Source: CAYQVO01 sp964421085 (lineage in GTDB: Bacteria; Bdellovibrionota_C; UBA2361; CAYQVO01). Taken from it: a DNA stretch of 64,000 nucleotides. Of this stretch, positions 1 to 8,440 are shown in pieces. Numbering within the stretch: the stretch's first letter is position 1; the number at the start of each line of letters is the position of its first letter. A program made the translations under genes and the position numbers. The stretch lies in contig CAYQVO010000012.1 of the NCBI GenBank assembly GCA_964421085.1, positions 20,942 to 84,941 on the forward strand. The letters are read 5' to 3'. The notes below the pieces were generated by a model. The model was given only the letters and a program-made list of their open reading frames with translations. It did not search any database and was not told the DNA's origin.

Positions 1-1
1 C

Positions 2-208
2 CGGGAGGAACTTGAGGATGTGCCCCGGGGGTATGTCCAGGATTTTATCAAAAGCGGCAAGGTCGCTCTGGATTGCGAAAGGTGCCATGTGTTCCTGTGC
101 GGAAACCCCAATATGGTCGAAGACATGCAGGAACTGCTCGAGGGCAGGGGATTCAAGGTTCACAGCAAAGGTTCGCCCGGTAATATACATATAGAGACGC
201 ACTTTTGA
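2..208 (+). CDS. Ferredoxin--NADP+ reductase, C-terminal fragment (5' end outside window)
   Basis: The open frame runs in from the left edge and ends at a TGA at 206-208, leaving 68 residues. It contains the motif CGNPNMVEDMQELL and ends PGNIHIETHF, which match the NADP-binding end of the bacterial Fpr-type flavoprotein (E. coli Fpr has GNPQMV and ends with an aromatic residue). The family moves electrons between ferredoxin or flavodoxin and NADP(H) in the cytoplasm. The FAD domain is not in the window, so the exact subfamily is an inference. The GTG at 20 is internal and not a start. Confidence 0.7.
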   Translation, partial: REELEDVPRGYVQDFIKSGKVALDCERCHVFLCGNPNMVEDMQELLEGRGFKVHSKGSPGNIHIETHF

Positions 209-279
209 GTGTACAATGTGTTGCGGCCGCGTACCGTGACCAGGTAAAATAGTTATGGGTGGTTAAATCGGAGACGCCA

Positions 280-603
280 ATGAATATCGATGAGATTCTT
301 GAAACACTCCGGAAGCGCCGGCGGGCGGAATGGAGAGAGCTTTATCGTGAGAAATGGATCAATGCCCGGATATGGGTGCAGGAGAATGCGGAAAAGGCAT
401 TCGTTGTCGCGATCATACTGGGTGTTATTCTTGTCCTGTTCTTCAAGCTGGTTGTTTCGCTGGCATTCCTGGTCCTTATTCTCGGCGCGGCCCTTTTTTT
501 CCTGGCAGACCCCACCGAGCTGGAAAGCGGCATCACGACGGAAGAAGAAAGGCCCGTTAAGCCTGTTCCTCCGGCGGACGAAGACAACGGGCCGGCCCTT
601 TAA
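280..603 (+). CDS. Small membrane protein of unknown function
   Basis: 107 residues. I chose the ATG at 280 because GGAG at 270-273 sits six bases upstream; an in-frame GTG at 259 lacks this. The N-terminal ~45 residues are charged and rich in Arg, Glu and Trp. They are followed by one long or two closely spaced hydrophobic segments (about residues 42-75: FVVAIILGVILVLFF, then LAFLVLILGAALFFLA). The acidic, Pro-rich tail ends in EDNGPAL. The layout suggests an inner-membrane protein with both ends soluble. No family is recognised. It stands alone between the reductase and the next gene. Confidence 0.6.
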   Translation: MNIDEILETLRKRRRAEWRELYREKWINARIWVQENAEKAFVVAIILGVILVLFFKLVVSLAFLVLILGAALFFLADPTELESGITTEEERPVKPVPPADEDNGPAL

Positions 604-739
604 ACTGCTTACGTGCCTGTAAGCATGACCTGTTTTTCCCGCGTAAATTCCCGGTGCGCGCGTTTCGTCGTGTGCATCTAACAGTTAAAGGTGTGCGGGA
701 GAAACACCGATATCTCCATCGAGGGAGTATCGAGAGGTT

Positions 740-1135
740 ATGACAGAGCTTGTTTACGTTCCAATCATAATAATGGCCGAGGACCTGGAACACGCTGGTC
801 TTGTATGGCAGCCTGAGATTGGCGACGAAGTATCAGAACGCCACAATCGTGAAAGAGTTTCCATCCTTGTCGATCCAGATGGGATGACACCATCTGAACT
901 GAGAGCGACTTTCCTCTGGCTTCCCACGGTAGAGCAGTTGGTCGAGCAGGTGGAGGCGCGTCAGGGAATTCTCCAGCACATGGGAATCGAGCTCTCGGGC
1001 GAGAATATCTGCTACAAAACCGTCCTTCGGGCAAGGGCGCGTGAGATCGAAGCCCGCGCCGAATCTCTCCGGATTTCGCTGGGACTGGCGCTCCGGGATA
1101 TGATGATGGGAAAGAGCGAAGTTTTTCTGCAGTAG
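740..1135 (+). CDS. Hypothetical protein, 131 aa
   Basis: The ATG start is preceded by GAGAGG directly upstream, a good ribosome binding site. The protein is soluble with no signal peptide or membrane segment. The first half has short beta-type stretches (LVYVPIIIMAEDLE, RVSILVDPDGM). The second half is helical and Glu/Arg-rich (LVEQVEARQGILQHMG, RAREIEARAESLRISLGLALRDMM). I do not recognise the family. The following gene begins 56 bp later, so the two may share a transcript. Confidence 0.55.
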   Translation: MTELVYVPIIIMAEDLEHAGLVWQPEIGDEVSERHNRERVSILVDPDGMTPSELRATFLWLPTVEQLVEQVEARQGILQHMGIELSGENICYKTVLRARAREIEARAESLRISLGLALRDMMMGKSEVFLQ

Positions 1136-1191
1136 CAGCATCCCTGCTCCTGGTCTTGCTCTCTGCCTTCACCTTATGATTATCTTTATGA

Positions 1192-1482
1192 ATGACTGAT
1201 GAACGAATTCAATCTGAACGCCGCGTCTTCCCGGCTCTGGCAGCCGCGGTACTGATAGCCATCCTTGCTGCTGCTCTTACGTATCAGACGTCCAGCTTGA
1301 GGGAAATCGAGGATTCTCTGGATGCGGCGAGAATAGAGCTGGAATCTTCAAGGAAAGAGATCGCCGAGCTCAGACAGTTGAACACAAATCAGCAAAGACT
1401 TCTTATCGACTTCGCAGAGCGGGGAAAAACAGGGCAGGAAAAAGCAGGGGATTGGAAACCATCCGGGACGCCTGCACAGTAA
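1192..1482 (+). CDS. Single-pass membrane protein with coiled coil
   Basis: 96 residues: a short basic N-terminus, one transmembrane helix at about 14-30 (ALAAAVLIAILAAALTY), then a heptad-like coiled coil at about 36-76 (LREIEDSL, ARIELESSRKEIAELRQL) and a polar tail. This resembles the topology of FtsL/FtsB-type bitopic proteins, but no sequence signature supports that name. The ATG at 1192 has no obvious ribosome binding site. The stop codon TAA lies inside the first unit of a 13-bp tandem repeat. Confidence 0.5.
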   Translation: MTDERIQSERRVFPALAAAVLIAILAAALTYQTSSLREIEDSLDAARIELESSRKEIAELRQLNTNQQRLLIDFAERGKTGQEKAGDWKPSGTPAQ

Positions 1483-1541
1483 TGAATTGCAGTAATGAAT
1501 TGCAGTAATGAACTGCAGTAATGAACTGCAGAAATGAATTT
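1477..1541. repeat. Five-copy 13-bp tandem repeat between two convergent genes
   Basis: Five consecutive 13-bp units of the form CAGTAATGAAYTG: copies 1 and 2 have ATTG, copies 3 and 4 have ACTG, and copy 5 is degenerate. The first unit contains the stop codon of the plus-strand gene ending at 1482. The last unit overlaps the stop codon of the minus-strand gene ending at 1540, so the array fills the whole convergent gap. Each unit carries an ATG and TAA/TGA triplets. The units are too short and contiguous to be CRISPR. Confidence 0.9.
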
Positions 1542-1803
1542 ACGATATCCGCCGTCCGTAACCCATCAGAAGACGAAGCGCCTGGGCTTCTCTTTTCTTT
1601 ACGTCGTCGGCATCGCAGCCTGCTTCGACAGCTTCTTCTTCTATTGATTTGGGGATTCCGCTGCCCAGGCCGTAACGATGGCAGAGGAGCGCGTCAAGTT
1701 CAGCGGGGATACGAAGGAGAGCTTCAGACACCCGTTGTTCGAGATCCTGGTTCTCCCCGGCATCTTCGTGAAGAACCGCTTTTGAATGAGCGTTGCCAGC
1801 CAT
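1540..1803 (-). CDS. Stand-alone sigma-70 region 4-like protein
   Basis: 87 residues. ATG at 1803 follows TAAGGAGG at the right distance; the TTG just upstream is less likely. The C-terminal half (LLCHRYGLGSGIPKSIEEEA, then DDVKKREAQALRLL) follows the sigma-70 region 4.2 pattern (RYGL, TLEE, then RERIRQIEAKALRKL). The recognition-helix arginines of housekeeping sigma factors are changed (DDVKKRE in place of ERIRQIE). Regions 1-3 are absent and the first ~35 residues are acidic. It may be a sigma-domain relic, an RNA polymerase or anti-sigma partner, or a regulator with a region 4-type HTH. The function is unknown. Confidence 0.55.
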   Translation of the reverse strand: MAGNAHSKAVLHEDAGENQDLEQRVSEALLRIPAELDALLCHRYGLGSGIPKSIEEEAVEAGCDADDVKKREAQALRLLMGYGRRIS

Positions 1804-1886
1804 CAACGATTGCCTCCTTACTCAATTGTTAGCACGTTTTTCAGGTAAAACAACAACCTGGGAGAGAAAAAAACGATCGCTCTGCC

Positions 1887-2924
1887 CTATAACTTCAGTT
1901 CCAGTGCCAGGACAAATGTGATGTCGGTAGTGAGACGGCCGAGAGGATTTTCCCTTACAAGAAAATCAAGTGTCAGGGTGCCGGGCGCGTATTTGAGGCC
2001 GGTGTCGAGATATATGATTAAAGAGGTGTTTTCATCGATGTTTTTGAAGGGAGTCTGTTGAATATGAGTGCCGGCAAGCAGGGCCAGATCCGGGCAAAGA
2101 TCATATTCGGCATCAATAAAACTCTCGAAGTGAGTGCGCTCATACGATATTCCGCTTTGTTCAATGTCTGTAAAAAAAACGATTCCTGAACCAGCGTAAA
2201 GAAAAAGCGGGTTCACCCCTTTCGAAAGCAGAATTCCGGCGATGATATCGCTGCCCCCTGGTGCATCGGACGATGTGGACAGCGGTGCAGAAGCGGAGAG
2301 CTTGAATGCGACGGCAGGATCGTTTTGACTGCCTTCTTCGACAATCCACTTCATTGATAAATCGGGATTGCCGAGGTCCCATCCGTGATCCTCGAACGCG
2401 AACCTGCTGCCGTCCCTGTTTTTTCCCGCTATCTTGAAAGCATTTTGAGGTGATTCATCTCTATGGCCCCGCGGCAGCCCCCAGATCCTGTGCCACTTGT
2501 CGATAGGACGATCCATTCTTCCTCCGCCGAGCCAGACGATGGGGAGACGAAGACTGAGAGAGATATCTCTGAGCAGACCATATTCCACGACCGGCTCGAA
2601 GACATGGCTTTCAGCATCGATCGTATACTGATCTCTTTTCACGCAGGTGTTGCTCGCGAAATACGACGTCCTGATGGTTAATCTTTCTTTTTTCGCTGCT
2701 GCAGGATGATCGGGCGCCAGACCATTACGGTAGAGTGTCAGAGGGAACTGATTGTGAACTGAAACCGGACCAGGAGACCATTGTTGCTCGGCCGCAGAAT
2801 ATAACGGCATCAGTAATGCAGATAAATAGAGAAAATCAACGATCAGGAAATTTCGGAATCTCGTCGGAGGAACAGGCGCGAATTTTGATCGCCTCTGATG
2901 CAGATTTTTACGTGATAATTTCAA
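1887..2924 (-). CDS. Secreted beta-rich outer membrane protein, DUF3187-like
   Basis: 345 residues. A hydrophobic stretch, NFLIVDFLYLSALLMPL, ending in YSAA (residues ~25-44) looks like a signal peptide. The rest alternates short beta strands with polar turns and ends in LALELKL, a C-terminal pattern seen in outer-membrane barrels. The region SVHNQFPLTLYRNGLAP followed by glycine-rich loops resembles the DUF3187 family, but this is recall of pattern, not a search. The annotated start is a TTG with no clear ribosome binding site, and other starts between it and residue 25 are possible. It points away from the flagellar regulator cluster. Confidence 0.5.
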   Translation of the reverse strand: MKLSRKNLHQRRSKFAPVPPTRFRNFLIVDFLYLSALLMPLYSAAEQQWSPGPVSVHNQFPLTLYRNGLAPDHPAAAKKERLTIRTSYFASNTCVKRDQYTIDAESHVFEPVVEYGLLRDISLSLRLPIVWLGGGRMDRPIDKWHRIWGLPRGHRDESPQNAFKIAGKNRDGSRFAFEDHGWDLGNPDLSMKWIVEEGSQNDPAVAFKLSASAPLSTSSDAPGGSDIIAGILLSKGVNPLFLYAGSGIVFFTDIEQSGISYERTHFESFIDAEYDLCPDLALLAGTHIQQTPFKNIDENTSLIIYLDTGLKYAPGTLTLDFLVRENPLGRLTTDITFVLALELKL

Positions 2925-3508
2925 AAAATCGACCGCTGAAAGCGTTGTTCAAAAATGTATTATTAGAAAACTTCTCATATTCAGGTTGCGCGACGAGTTC
3001 CAGCGAGTCAAGGGCTCGTCAGATCGCCGGAATAGGAGCGTATGTTCCGCCTGCTGGAGAAAGGAAAGCGGTGTCCGGACACGAAGCCTGCAAAAGATGC
3101 ATAACTTTGAACGGGCAAACTAATGAAAATGTACAATTCCATCGGGTATGCGCGAATGCCGGGAAACCGGGTTCAGGTGTTTCGGGCGGCTGCACGTCAA
3201 CTTTCGGGCATTGATTTTTTAATGAAATCGGATAAAAGGTCGATAATTTTTGGCGGGCGAGGGTCAAATTTTTAACGCGTCGAAGAGTTGGTATGGTCCT
3301 TGCCATATGATTGACACATCATCTGTCGATGTCCCGGGAACAAGAGGTTCTTGAGGACATTATTCGAGTTATGTTGTAAACGGGTTTTGGGGCCCGTGGA
3401 CATCGGCAGCATTCAGTGAGTCGGCCGGCCCCCGCAGTTCAAGGCCGACGGTATGAAGCAGCAGCAGTTGGTTCGAAGGATCGAAGAGGTTTTTCCAGGG
3501 AGTGGACA
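2925..3508. other. Intergenic region with divergent control signals
   Basis: No convincing gene. It separates the minus-strand outer-membrane protein from the plus-strand flagellar regulator. It contains a perfect 12-bp palindrome GTGTCCGGACAC at 3070-3081, a weaker stem GACGAG/CTCGTC (2992-2997 with 3015-3020), and a sigma-54-type promoter near 3290. Open frames here on either strand lack ribosome binding sites and family signatures. Confidence 0.6.
3289..3303 (+). promoter_or_regulatory. Putative sigma-54 (-24/-12) promoter for the flagellar regulator operon
   Basis: TGGTATGGTCCTTGC matches the consensus TGGCAC-N5-TTGC at the essential GG and GC, with exactly the required spacing. It lies about 200 bp before the enhancer-binding protein gene at 3509, which itself belongs to the family that acts at such promoters. 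Autoregulation of this operon is therefore an inference. Confidence 0.5.
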
Positions 3509-4615
3509 ATGCAGGCAAACGCATCGAGCGCGGAAGGTTTTTCCGGTTTTACTTATCCGGCAGCGAATCCGGATTCATCAGGACATACAGCACTTAGACA
3601 GGCATCGTTTGCCGGCATCATCAGCGAGGCACCGGCAATGAAGCGTGTATTCAGCCTGGTGCAGAAAGTCGCGCGCACGGGTTCGACTGCTCTTCTGCTT
3701 GGGGAGAGCGGGACAGGAAAAGAACTCATTGCGCGGGCGATTCACAAGATAAGCGGCCGTAATGGGAAACTCGTTCCGGTTAATTGCGCCGCCATTCCCG
3801 AGGAAATACTCGAGAGTGAACTCTTCGGACATGAGAAGGGATCATTCACCGGTGCAGTGAACTCACGCATCGGGAGGTTTCAGATGGCGGATGGCGGGAC
3901 AATATTCCTGGACGAGATTGGAGAAATGAGTCCGAAGCTTCAGGTCAAACTTCTCAGAGTCCTTCAAGAGAAGATTGTAGAGCCTGTGGGTTCGACTCGA
4001 TCAATAAGCGTGGACGTTCGAGTTGTCGCAGCAACGAATAAAGACCTTCGCAGGGAAGTGAGAGAGGGGCGCTTCAGGGAAGACCTGTATTACCGTCTCC
4101 AGGTGGTGCCCCTCGACCTTCCTCCTCTTCGTGAGCGCGGAAGCGATATCATGCTGCTTGCGAACTATTTCATGGAGAGGACATGCGCGTCTTTCTCGCA
4201 GTCGATGCTTCAGCTCGGCGCAGGTGTCAAAGAGTGCTTCATGAGCTATGCGTGGCCCGGGAACGTCAGGGAACTGGAAAACCTGATTGAGCGGCTCGCC
4301 GTGTTGAATGAAGGGTCGGCGATTTCTGTCAGCGATCTTCCGGATTACATGGTAAACAGGCAGAATTTGAGCACCCCGGTCGCGGCTCCGCAGGATCTGC
4401 CCCCTGAAGGCGTGGATTTCAACCAGCTTGTAAACGACTTTGAAGTGCATCTAATCAACATGGCACTTGCGAAGACCAGCGGAAATAAGAAGGCCGCAGC
4501 GCAGCTTCTTCGCCTGAACCGGACGACTCTTGTCGAGAAAATCAAGAAGAAAGGCCTCGAGGATCGCAGTTCGATCTACGCATCGTGTGACGACGAACCC
4601 GGGCTCTGCCAGTAA
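3509..4615 (+). CDS. Sigma-54-dependent enhancer-binding protein without receiver domain (FleQ/FlrA-like)
   Basis: 368 residues from ATG 3509, which has GGGAG six bases upstream. After a short ~35-residue N-terminus comes an AAA+ domain: Walker A GESGTGKE at 65-72, the sigma-54 contact loop GSFTGA at 111-116 (a variant of GAFTGA), Walker B IFLDEIGEM at 132-140, and the arginine-finger region up to WPGNVRELENLIERL. The C-terminal Fis-type HTH contains GNKKAAAQLLRLNRTTL. It lacks a receiver domain, as in master flagellar regulators that are not phosphorylated directly. It heads the group that includes a TPR protein and an FlgSR-like pair, so a role in starting flagellar transcription is likely. 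The precise ortholog is an inference. Confidence 0.8.
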   Translation: MQANASSAEGFSGFTYPAANPDSSGHTALRQASFAGIISEAPAMKRVFSLVQKVARTGSTALLLGESGTGKELIARAIHKISGRNGKLVPVNCAAIPEEILESELFGHEKGSFTGAVNSRIGRFQMADGGTIFLDEIGEMSPKLQVKLLRVLQEKIVEPVGSTRSISVDVRVVAATNKDLRREVREGRFREDLYYRLQVVPLDLPPLRERGSDIMLLANYFMERTCASFSQSMLQLGAGVKECFMSYAWPGNVRELENLIERLAVLNEGSAISVSDLPDYMVNRQNLSTPVAAPQDLPPEGVDFNQLVNDFEVHLINMALAKTSGNKKAAAQLLRLNRTTLVEKIKKKGLEDRSSIYASCDDEPGLCQ

Positions 4616-4640
4616 TCAGGATTTACGGAGAAGAAGCACG

Positions 4641-5543
4641 ATGAGACGGGTTCGAAAATCCACTGGAATATTACGGCTCACAGCGGCGCTCCTCATGTTC
4701 TGCACCACTGCCGGAGCAGAGCATCCAATAGAGGTCCAGAGGCTTGCCGCAAGCGGAGATTACCTCAAAGCTCTGTCGGCTTATGAGGCTATTCCTCAGC
4801 GAAGACGCACTTCGTACTCCACAATTGCGGCAGCGCGGAGCGCATGGGCTCTGGGTCTTACAGCCCGTGCATCGGAGGAATTCGACCGCGTATTGAGCGA
4901 AGATACGCTTGAACCCGTCGATAAGGGAAGGGTGCTGCTTTCGAGGGCGATTATTGAATACCAGGAGAGACGATATCCCACTGCGGCGCTTTTTGCCGAG
5001 CGTTCTTCCAGAGAACTTCAGGAACCGACGGTCCTCCGCGCAAAGGTGTGGCTTCTCTGGGGGCAGGCATTGAACAAGATGGACGCATATCCCGCTGCGG
5101 AAGAGAAGCTGGCAAAGGCGCTTGAGGAATCATCAATCGAAGACCTGGGAACGATACATTATGAAACCGGGCTGGTGAAGGAAGCTCTCGGCAAGATCCA
5201 GGAAGCGAGGGAGCACTTCGAAAAGGTGCCTCTCGAACACGAAAAAACTCCCCTGGCCATGCGCCATCTCGCGACTCTCGCGCTTCAGGACGGTAAGTAT
5301 GCGGACGCGCTGTTCTGGCTCGAGAAAGGACGGAAAGATTTCAGGGACAACTTCCTCGACAGCTGGGTGGACTACGCTCAAGTCCAGGCTGCGATCGGCC
5401 TCAACAACGTCGATAAGGTGCGCAGTATACGGGCAGAAGCTCAGAAACAGTTTCCACCGTCGGACAAATGGTTCTCGCTTCTCGAGGCTGCGGCGGAAGG
5501 CTACGAATGGAAACGGGCAGGCGGGGAGGACCGGCAGGGATGA
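4641..5543 (+). CDS. Exported TPR-repeat protein in the flagellar regulator operon
   Basis: 300 residues from ATG 4641, preceded by GGAG at 4627-4630. The N-terminus (basic, then ILRLTAALLMFCTTAGA) is a signal peptide with probable cleavage after TAGA. The remainder is helical with degenerate tetratricopeptide units (SAYEAI, FDRVLSE, AEEKLAKALEES, AREHFEKV, ALFWLEKG). It starts 25 bp after the enhancer-binding protein and its TGA overlaps the next ATG (ATGA), so it is translationally coupled to the kinase. A periplasmic scaffold or sensor partner for flagellar assembly is possible, but the function is not known. Confidence 0.7.
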   Translation: MRRVRKSTGILRLTAALLMFCTTAGAEHPIEVQRLAASGDYLKALSAYEAIPQRRRTSYSTIAAARSAWALGLTARASEEFDRVLSEDTLEPVDKGRVLLSRAIIEYQERRYPTAALFAERSSRELQEPTVLRAKVWLLWGQALNKMDAYPAAEEKLAKALEESSIEDLGTIHYETGLVKEALGKIQEAREHFEKVPLEHEKTPLAMRHLATLALQDGKYADALFWLEKGRKDFRDNFLDSWVDYAQVQAAIGLNNVDKVRSIRAEAQKQFPPSDKWFSLLEAAAEGYEWKRAGGEDRQG

Positions 5544-6391
5544 TTACGGAAAAAACAACGGATTCGCAGGGTGAACTCGCAGCCCTGAAAGAGGCATTTC
5601 AGCGTTTCAGCAGCACCGGCCAGGTTCTGCAGGACAAGTATGAAGAGTTGAAGCGTGAAGTCGTCACACTTCGGACTGCCCTCAGGCAGAAAGAAGCGGA
5701 GGTGAAAAGGAACGAACGGCTTGCGATGCTCGGCAAGACGGCCGCAGCAATAGCTCATGAGATAAGGAATCCTCTCGGCGCGATCAAGCTGTTTCTTTCG
5801 ATGCTTGAAGAGGACTTTGCGGGAAATCCTGAATCCGAAAAGGTTCTTCAGCACATCAATTCGAGTATTGAACGCCTTGATTCGACGGTCGCCAACATTC
5901 TGCAGTTTGCCCGCGAGAAGCATCTCGATATGGCGCCGGTGAATCTCTCATCACTGATATTCGAGCAGGTCTCGCATTTCCAGGAAACTGAGCCGGAAAC
6001 ACTCAGATTCGAAGTGGATTTGAAAGGCCCGGTTTTTGTCAGAGGAAACGAAGAGGCGCTGCGGCGTGCCCTTGTCAATCTGATCGTAAACGCGGCTCAG
6101 GTGATGAAACGCGACGGAAAAATCACAATCAGGACGGCAGCGCTGGAAGATGGCGGTACTGAGATAATCGTGAGAGATACGGGCCCGGGGATTCCTCCTG
6201 AGATTGAAGAGACAATCTTCGAGCCGTTTGTGACAACGAGGAGCGCAGGGACCGGACTTGGGCTGGCCATCGTACGCCAGATCGCGGAACAGCATGGCGG
6301 AACGGTCAGAGCCGGGTCTTCGGGCGGGGCTGAATTCATTGTATCGATTCCTTCGTTGAATACGAGGCAGGCAGGAGGCAGTGAGATATGA
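5540..6391 (+). CDS. Soluble flagellar-type histidine kinase (FlgS/FleS-like)
   Basis: 283 residues. The start ATG at 5540 overlaps the TPR gene stop (ATGA). There is no membrane segment. An N-terminal coiled coil (~10-62) leads into the HisKA domain with the phospho-acceptor histidine in AHEIRNP (His73). A HATPase domain follows, with the N box around LVNLIVNAAQVM, the G box DTGPGIPP and the lid GTGLGLAIV. It overlaps the response regulator by ATGA and should phosphorylate it. Cytoplasmic kinases with this layout commonly check hook-basal body completion and switch on sigma-54 flagellar genes. That role here is inferred from context. Confidence 0.8.
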   Translation: MITEKTTDSQGELAALKEAFQRFSSTGQVLQDKYEELKREVVTLRTALRQKEAEVKRNERLAMLGKTAAAIAHEIRNPLGAIKLFLSMLEEDFAGNPESEKVLQHINSSIERLDSTVANILQFAREKHLDMAPVNLSSLIFEQVSHFQETEPETLRFEVDLKGPVFVRGNEEALRRALVNLIVNAAQVMKRDGKITIRTAALEDGGTEIIVRDTGPGIPPEIEETIFEPFVTTRSAGTGLGLAIVRQIAEQHGGTVRAGSSGGAEFIVSIPSLNTRQAGGSEI

Positions 6392-7782
6392 GCAGAACTG
6401 AACGGATTCTGGTGGCTGAAGACGATCCCCAGATGCAGATTGCGGTCAAATCGTGTCTTGGCAGGGCGGGCTTCGATGTGACAATCACTGCCGACGGCAG
6501 AAGTGCGCTCGAGCAGTACGAGAACGGTTCGTTCGACCTGATTGTTTCCGATCAGCGTATGCCGGAGATGGAGGGGCATGAACTTCTCGCGGAACTCCGA
6601 AAACGGGAATCAACCACGCCGTTCATAATGATTACCGCCTATGGGACTATAACGCAGGCCGTTGAAGCCATGCAGGCCGGCGCGGCGGATTTCCTGACAA
6701 AGCCGTTTTCGGCGGACGACCTTCTCCGGATTGTGGAACGGGTCCTGAGTCCTGAAAACAGGGAGTTTCAAAAGAAGGCGGGGAAACATCGGACGAAAGG
6801 AAAGGCGATTATTTCAAACGACTCGATGATGATTCGCATTCTGGAAGTGGCGGAAGCTGTAGCCAGAAGCGACGCGACTGTTCTGGTGCAGGGCGAGTCG
6901 GGAACAGGAAAGGAGCTCGTTGCAAGACTGATTCACACTTCGAGTCCAAGGGCCGATCAGCCCTTTGTCGCTGTGAACTGCGCAGCGCTTCCGTCCAACC
7001 TTCTCGAAAGTGAACTGTTCGGGCATGAAAAGGGCTCATTCACCGGCGCCCTTACCCGGAAGATCGGCAAGTTCGAACTCGCACACGGAGGCACCCTGCT
7101 GCTCGACGAAATTTCAGAGATGGAAATGGCGCTTCAGGCAAAGCTTCTGAGAGTGCTGCAGGAGCGTGAGGTTGACAGAGTGGGTGGCCGGGATCCTGTC
7201 TCGATCGATGTCCGCGTTCTTGCAACCACAAACCGCAACCTTGAAGAAGATGTGGGCGCCGGCAAGTTCCGCGCGGATCTTTTCTATCGTCTGAATGTCA
7301 TTCCGATAACTCTTCCACCTTTGAGACAGCGAAAGGGTGATGTGAAGCTTCTGATTGAACACTTCATGCATGAGTCGCTCGGCAAAGATGCTCCCCGGCT
7401 TCCGGCAGATGTGATCCAGACTCTGGAAAATTATTCATGGCCCGGCAATGTGCGCGAGCTTCAAAACGCGGTGGAAAGGGCGGCCATTCTTGCCAGAGGA
7501 CGAGCTCCCCGCAGCAACGATTTTCTCCTTACCAGCCCGCCTGTGCTCGAGAAAATAACTGTGCCGGACGCCGTTGACGAGGACGAGGCGGTCCCGGTGC
7601 TGACGGAGAGCGGTCCTGTCGTAATTCGAAGCGGTCTGACAGTTGCGGAAATGGAGAAGGCCCTGATCATGGAAACTCTGCGGGCAACTGATAACAACCG
7701 CACCAGAGCTGCCGAGCTTCTGGGAATAAGCATCAGGACGCTTCGAAACAAGCTTGCGGAGTATCGAGGAGAGGAGTGCTGA
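6388..7782 (+). CDS. NtrC-family flagellar response regulator (FlgR/FleR-like)
   Basis: 464 residues. The receiver domain (1-120) has acidic residues ED at 11-12, phospho-acceptor Asp55 in VSDQRMP, and Lys105 in LTKPF. The AAA+ domain (~140-380) has Walker A GESGTGKE at 169-176, GSFTGA, Walker B LLLDEISEM and WPGNVRELQNAVERA. The C-terminal Fis HTH contains TRAAELLGISIRTLRNKL. The start overlaps the kinase stop (ATGA). Phosphorylated by that kinase, it would activate sigma-54 promoters such as those near 3289 and 47178. The operon ends here, with no clear terminator downstream. Confidence 0.85.
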   Translation: MSRTERILVAEDDPQMQIAVKSCLGRAGFDVTITADGRSALEQYENGSFDLIVSDQRMPEMEGHELLAELRKRESTTPFIMITAYGTITQAVEAMQAGAADFLTKPFSADDLLRIVERVLSPENREFQKKAGKHRTKGKAIISNDSMMIRILEVAEAVARSDATVLVQGESGTGKELVARLIHTSSPRADQPFVAVNCAALPSNLLESELFGHEKGSFTGALTRKIGKFELAHGGTLLLDEISEMEMALQAKLLRVLQEREVDRVGGRDPVSIDVRVLATTNRNLEEDVGAGKFRADLFYRLNVIPITLPPLRQRKGDVKLLIEHFMHESLGKDAPRLPADVIQTLENYSWPGNVRELQNAVERAAILARGRAPRSNDFLLTSPPVLEKITVPDAVDEDEAVPVLTESGPVVIRSGLTVAEMEKALIMETLRATDNNRTRAAELLGISIRTLRNKLAEYRGEEC

Positions 7783-7962
7783 CCTTCAGGCGTGCACAGA
7801 CCGCCGGGGCGTTATTCAGTTTTAGAACATGAACACCATGATCGGGCTCATGTCCCCTGCCTGAAAGTTTTCTGTTTTCGAGCCTTTCAGAGATCCATGA
7901 ATTTTGTCGCTTTTTTTTCCAAGTGTCCTTGAAGGCGTGGGGAATTTGTTGCCTCGCGTATC

Positions 7963-8076
7963 AACGCGGCATCGGCATTTACCGCACTCGAGATCCTCGA
8001 AGGACGAAAGCCGGATTTGATTATAAGCGATATCTCCATGCCTGAAGAAAAGGAAGAAAAGCCTCTGGTTATGTGA
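7963..8076 (+). pseudogene. Remnant of a response-regulator receiver domain
   Basis: A 37-codon open stretch with no start reads NAASAFTALEILEGRKPDLI followed by ISDISMPEE and ends at a TGA (8074-8076). This is the core of a receiver domain: alpha-2, the beta-3 strand and the phospho-acceptor Asp in SDISMPE. The upstream and downstream thirds of the domain are missing. It lies just before a frameshifted hybrid kinase, so the two may be parts of one decaying two-component locus. The rest of the 372-bp gap (7783-8154) holds nothing I recognise. Confidence 0.6.
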
Positions 8077-8154
8077 GAAGGTGTATACTATGGAGCCTTA
8101 TCCAGGGGGCTGGTATTCTTGAATGCTGGGCGGGAGACAGCAATAAGGAGTGAA

Positions 8155-8440
8155 ATGAACCGACACAAGGTTCTCCTGAGATGGATAACGCCGCCGGCGG
8201 CCGTAGCTCTTGCGGCAGGAATCCGTTTTGTGCTCGATCCGTGGCTTGGACCTGAAATTCCCTACGGGATCTTTTTCCTCGCAGTCACCTTCACGGCCCG
8301 GTATTCAGGTTTCGGGCCTGCGATTCTTGCGTCGTTTCTCTCAACTCTCGCGGCAGACTTCTTTTTTCTCGAGCCCGCTTACTCGTTCCGGATCGGCAAC
8401 CCTGAGGAAGCCGCCGCGCTGGCTTTTTCTTTTTCATTTC
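8155..8440 (+). pseudogene. DUF4118 sensor segment of hybrid kinase, out of frame with the rest
   Basis: The ATG at 8155 is preceded by AAGGAG. The first ~95 codons encode a four-helix membrane sensor of the DUF4118/KdpD type (PPAAVALAAGIRFVLDPWLG, then GIFFLAVTFTARYSGFGPAI and ADFFFLEP). After the run of T and C at about 8425-8440 the frame becomes meaningless. A different frame then continues the expected linker (SISFLGFRASQALLEAWRSS, then ERQKAIFENAG) into the PAS domains. A single-base indel in this pyrimidine-rich tract separates the two parts. It may be a true frameshift or a sequencing error. Confidence 0.65.

Noticed and set aside
1477..1541. Possible CRISPR array
   Set aside because: The 13-bp units are directly contiguous with no spacers; it is a simple tandem repeat.
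3019..3306. 95-codon minus-strand ORF in the regulator upstream region
   Set aside because: It covers the putative sigma-54 promoter and palindromes, has no ribosome binding site and no motif.
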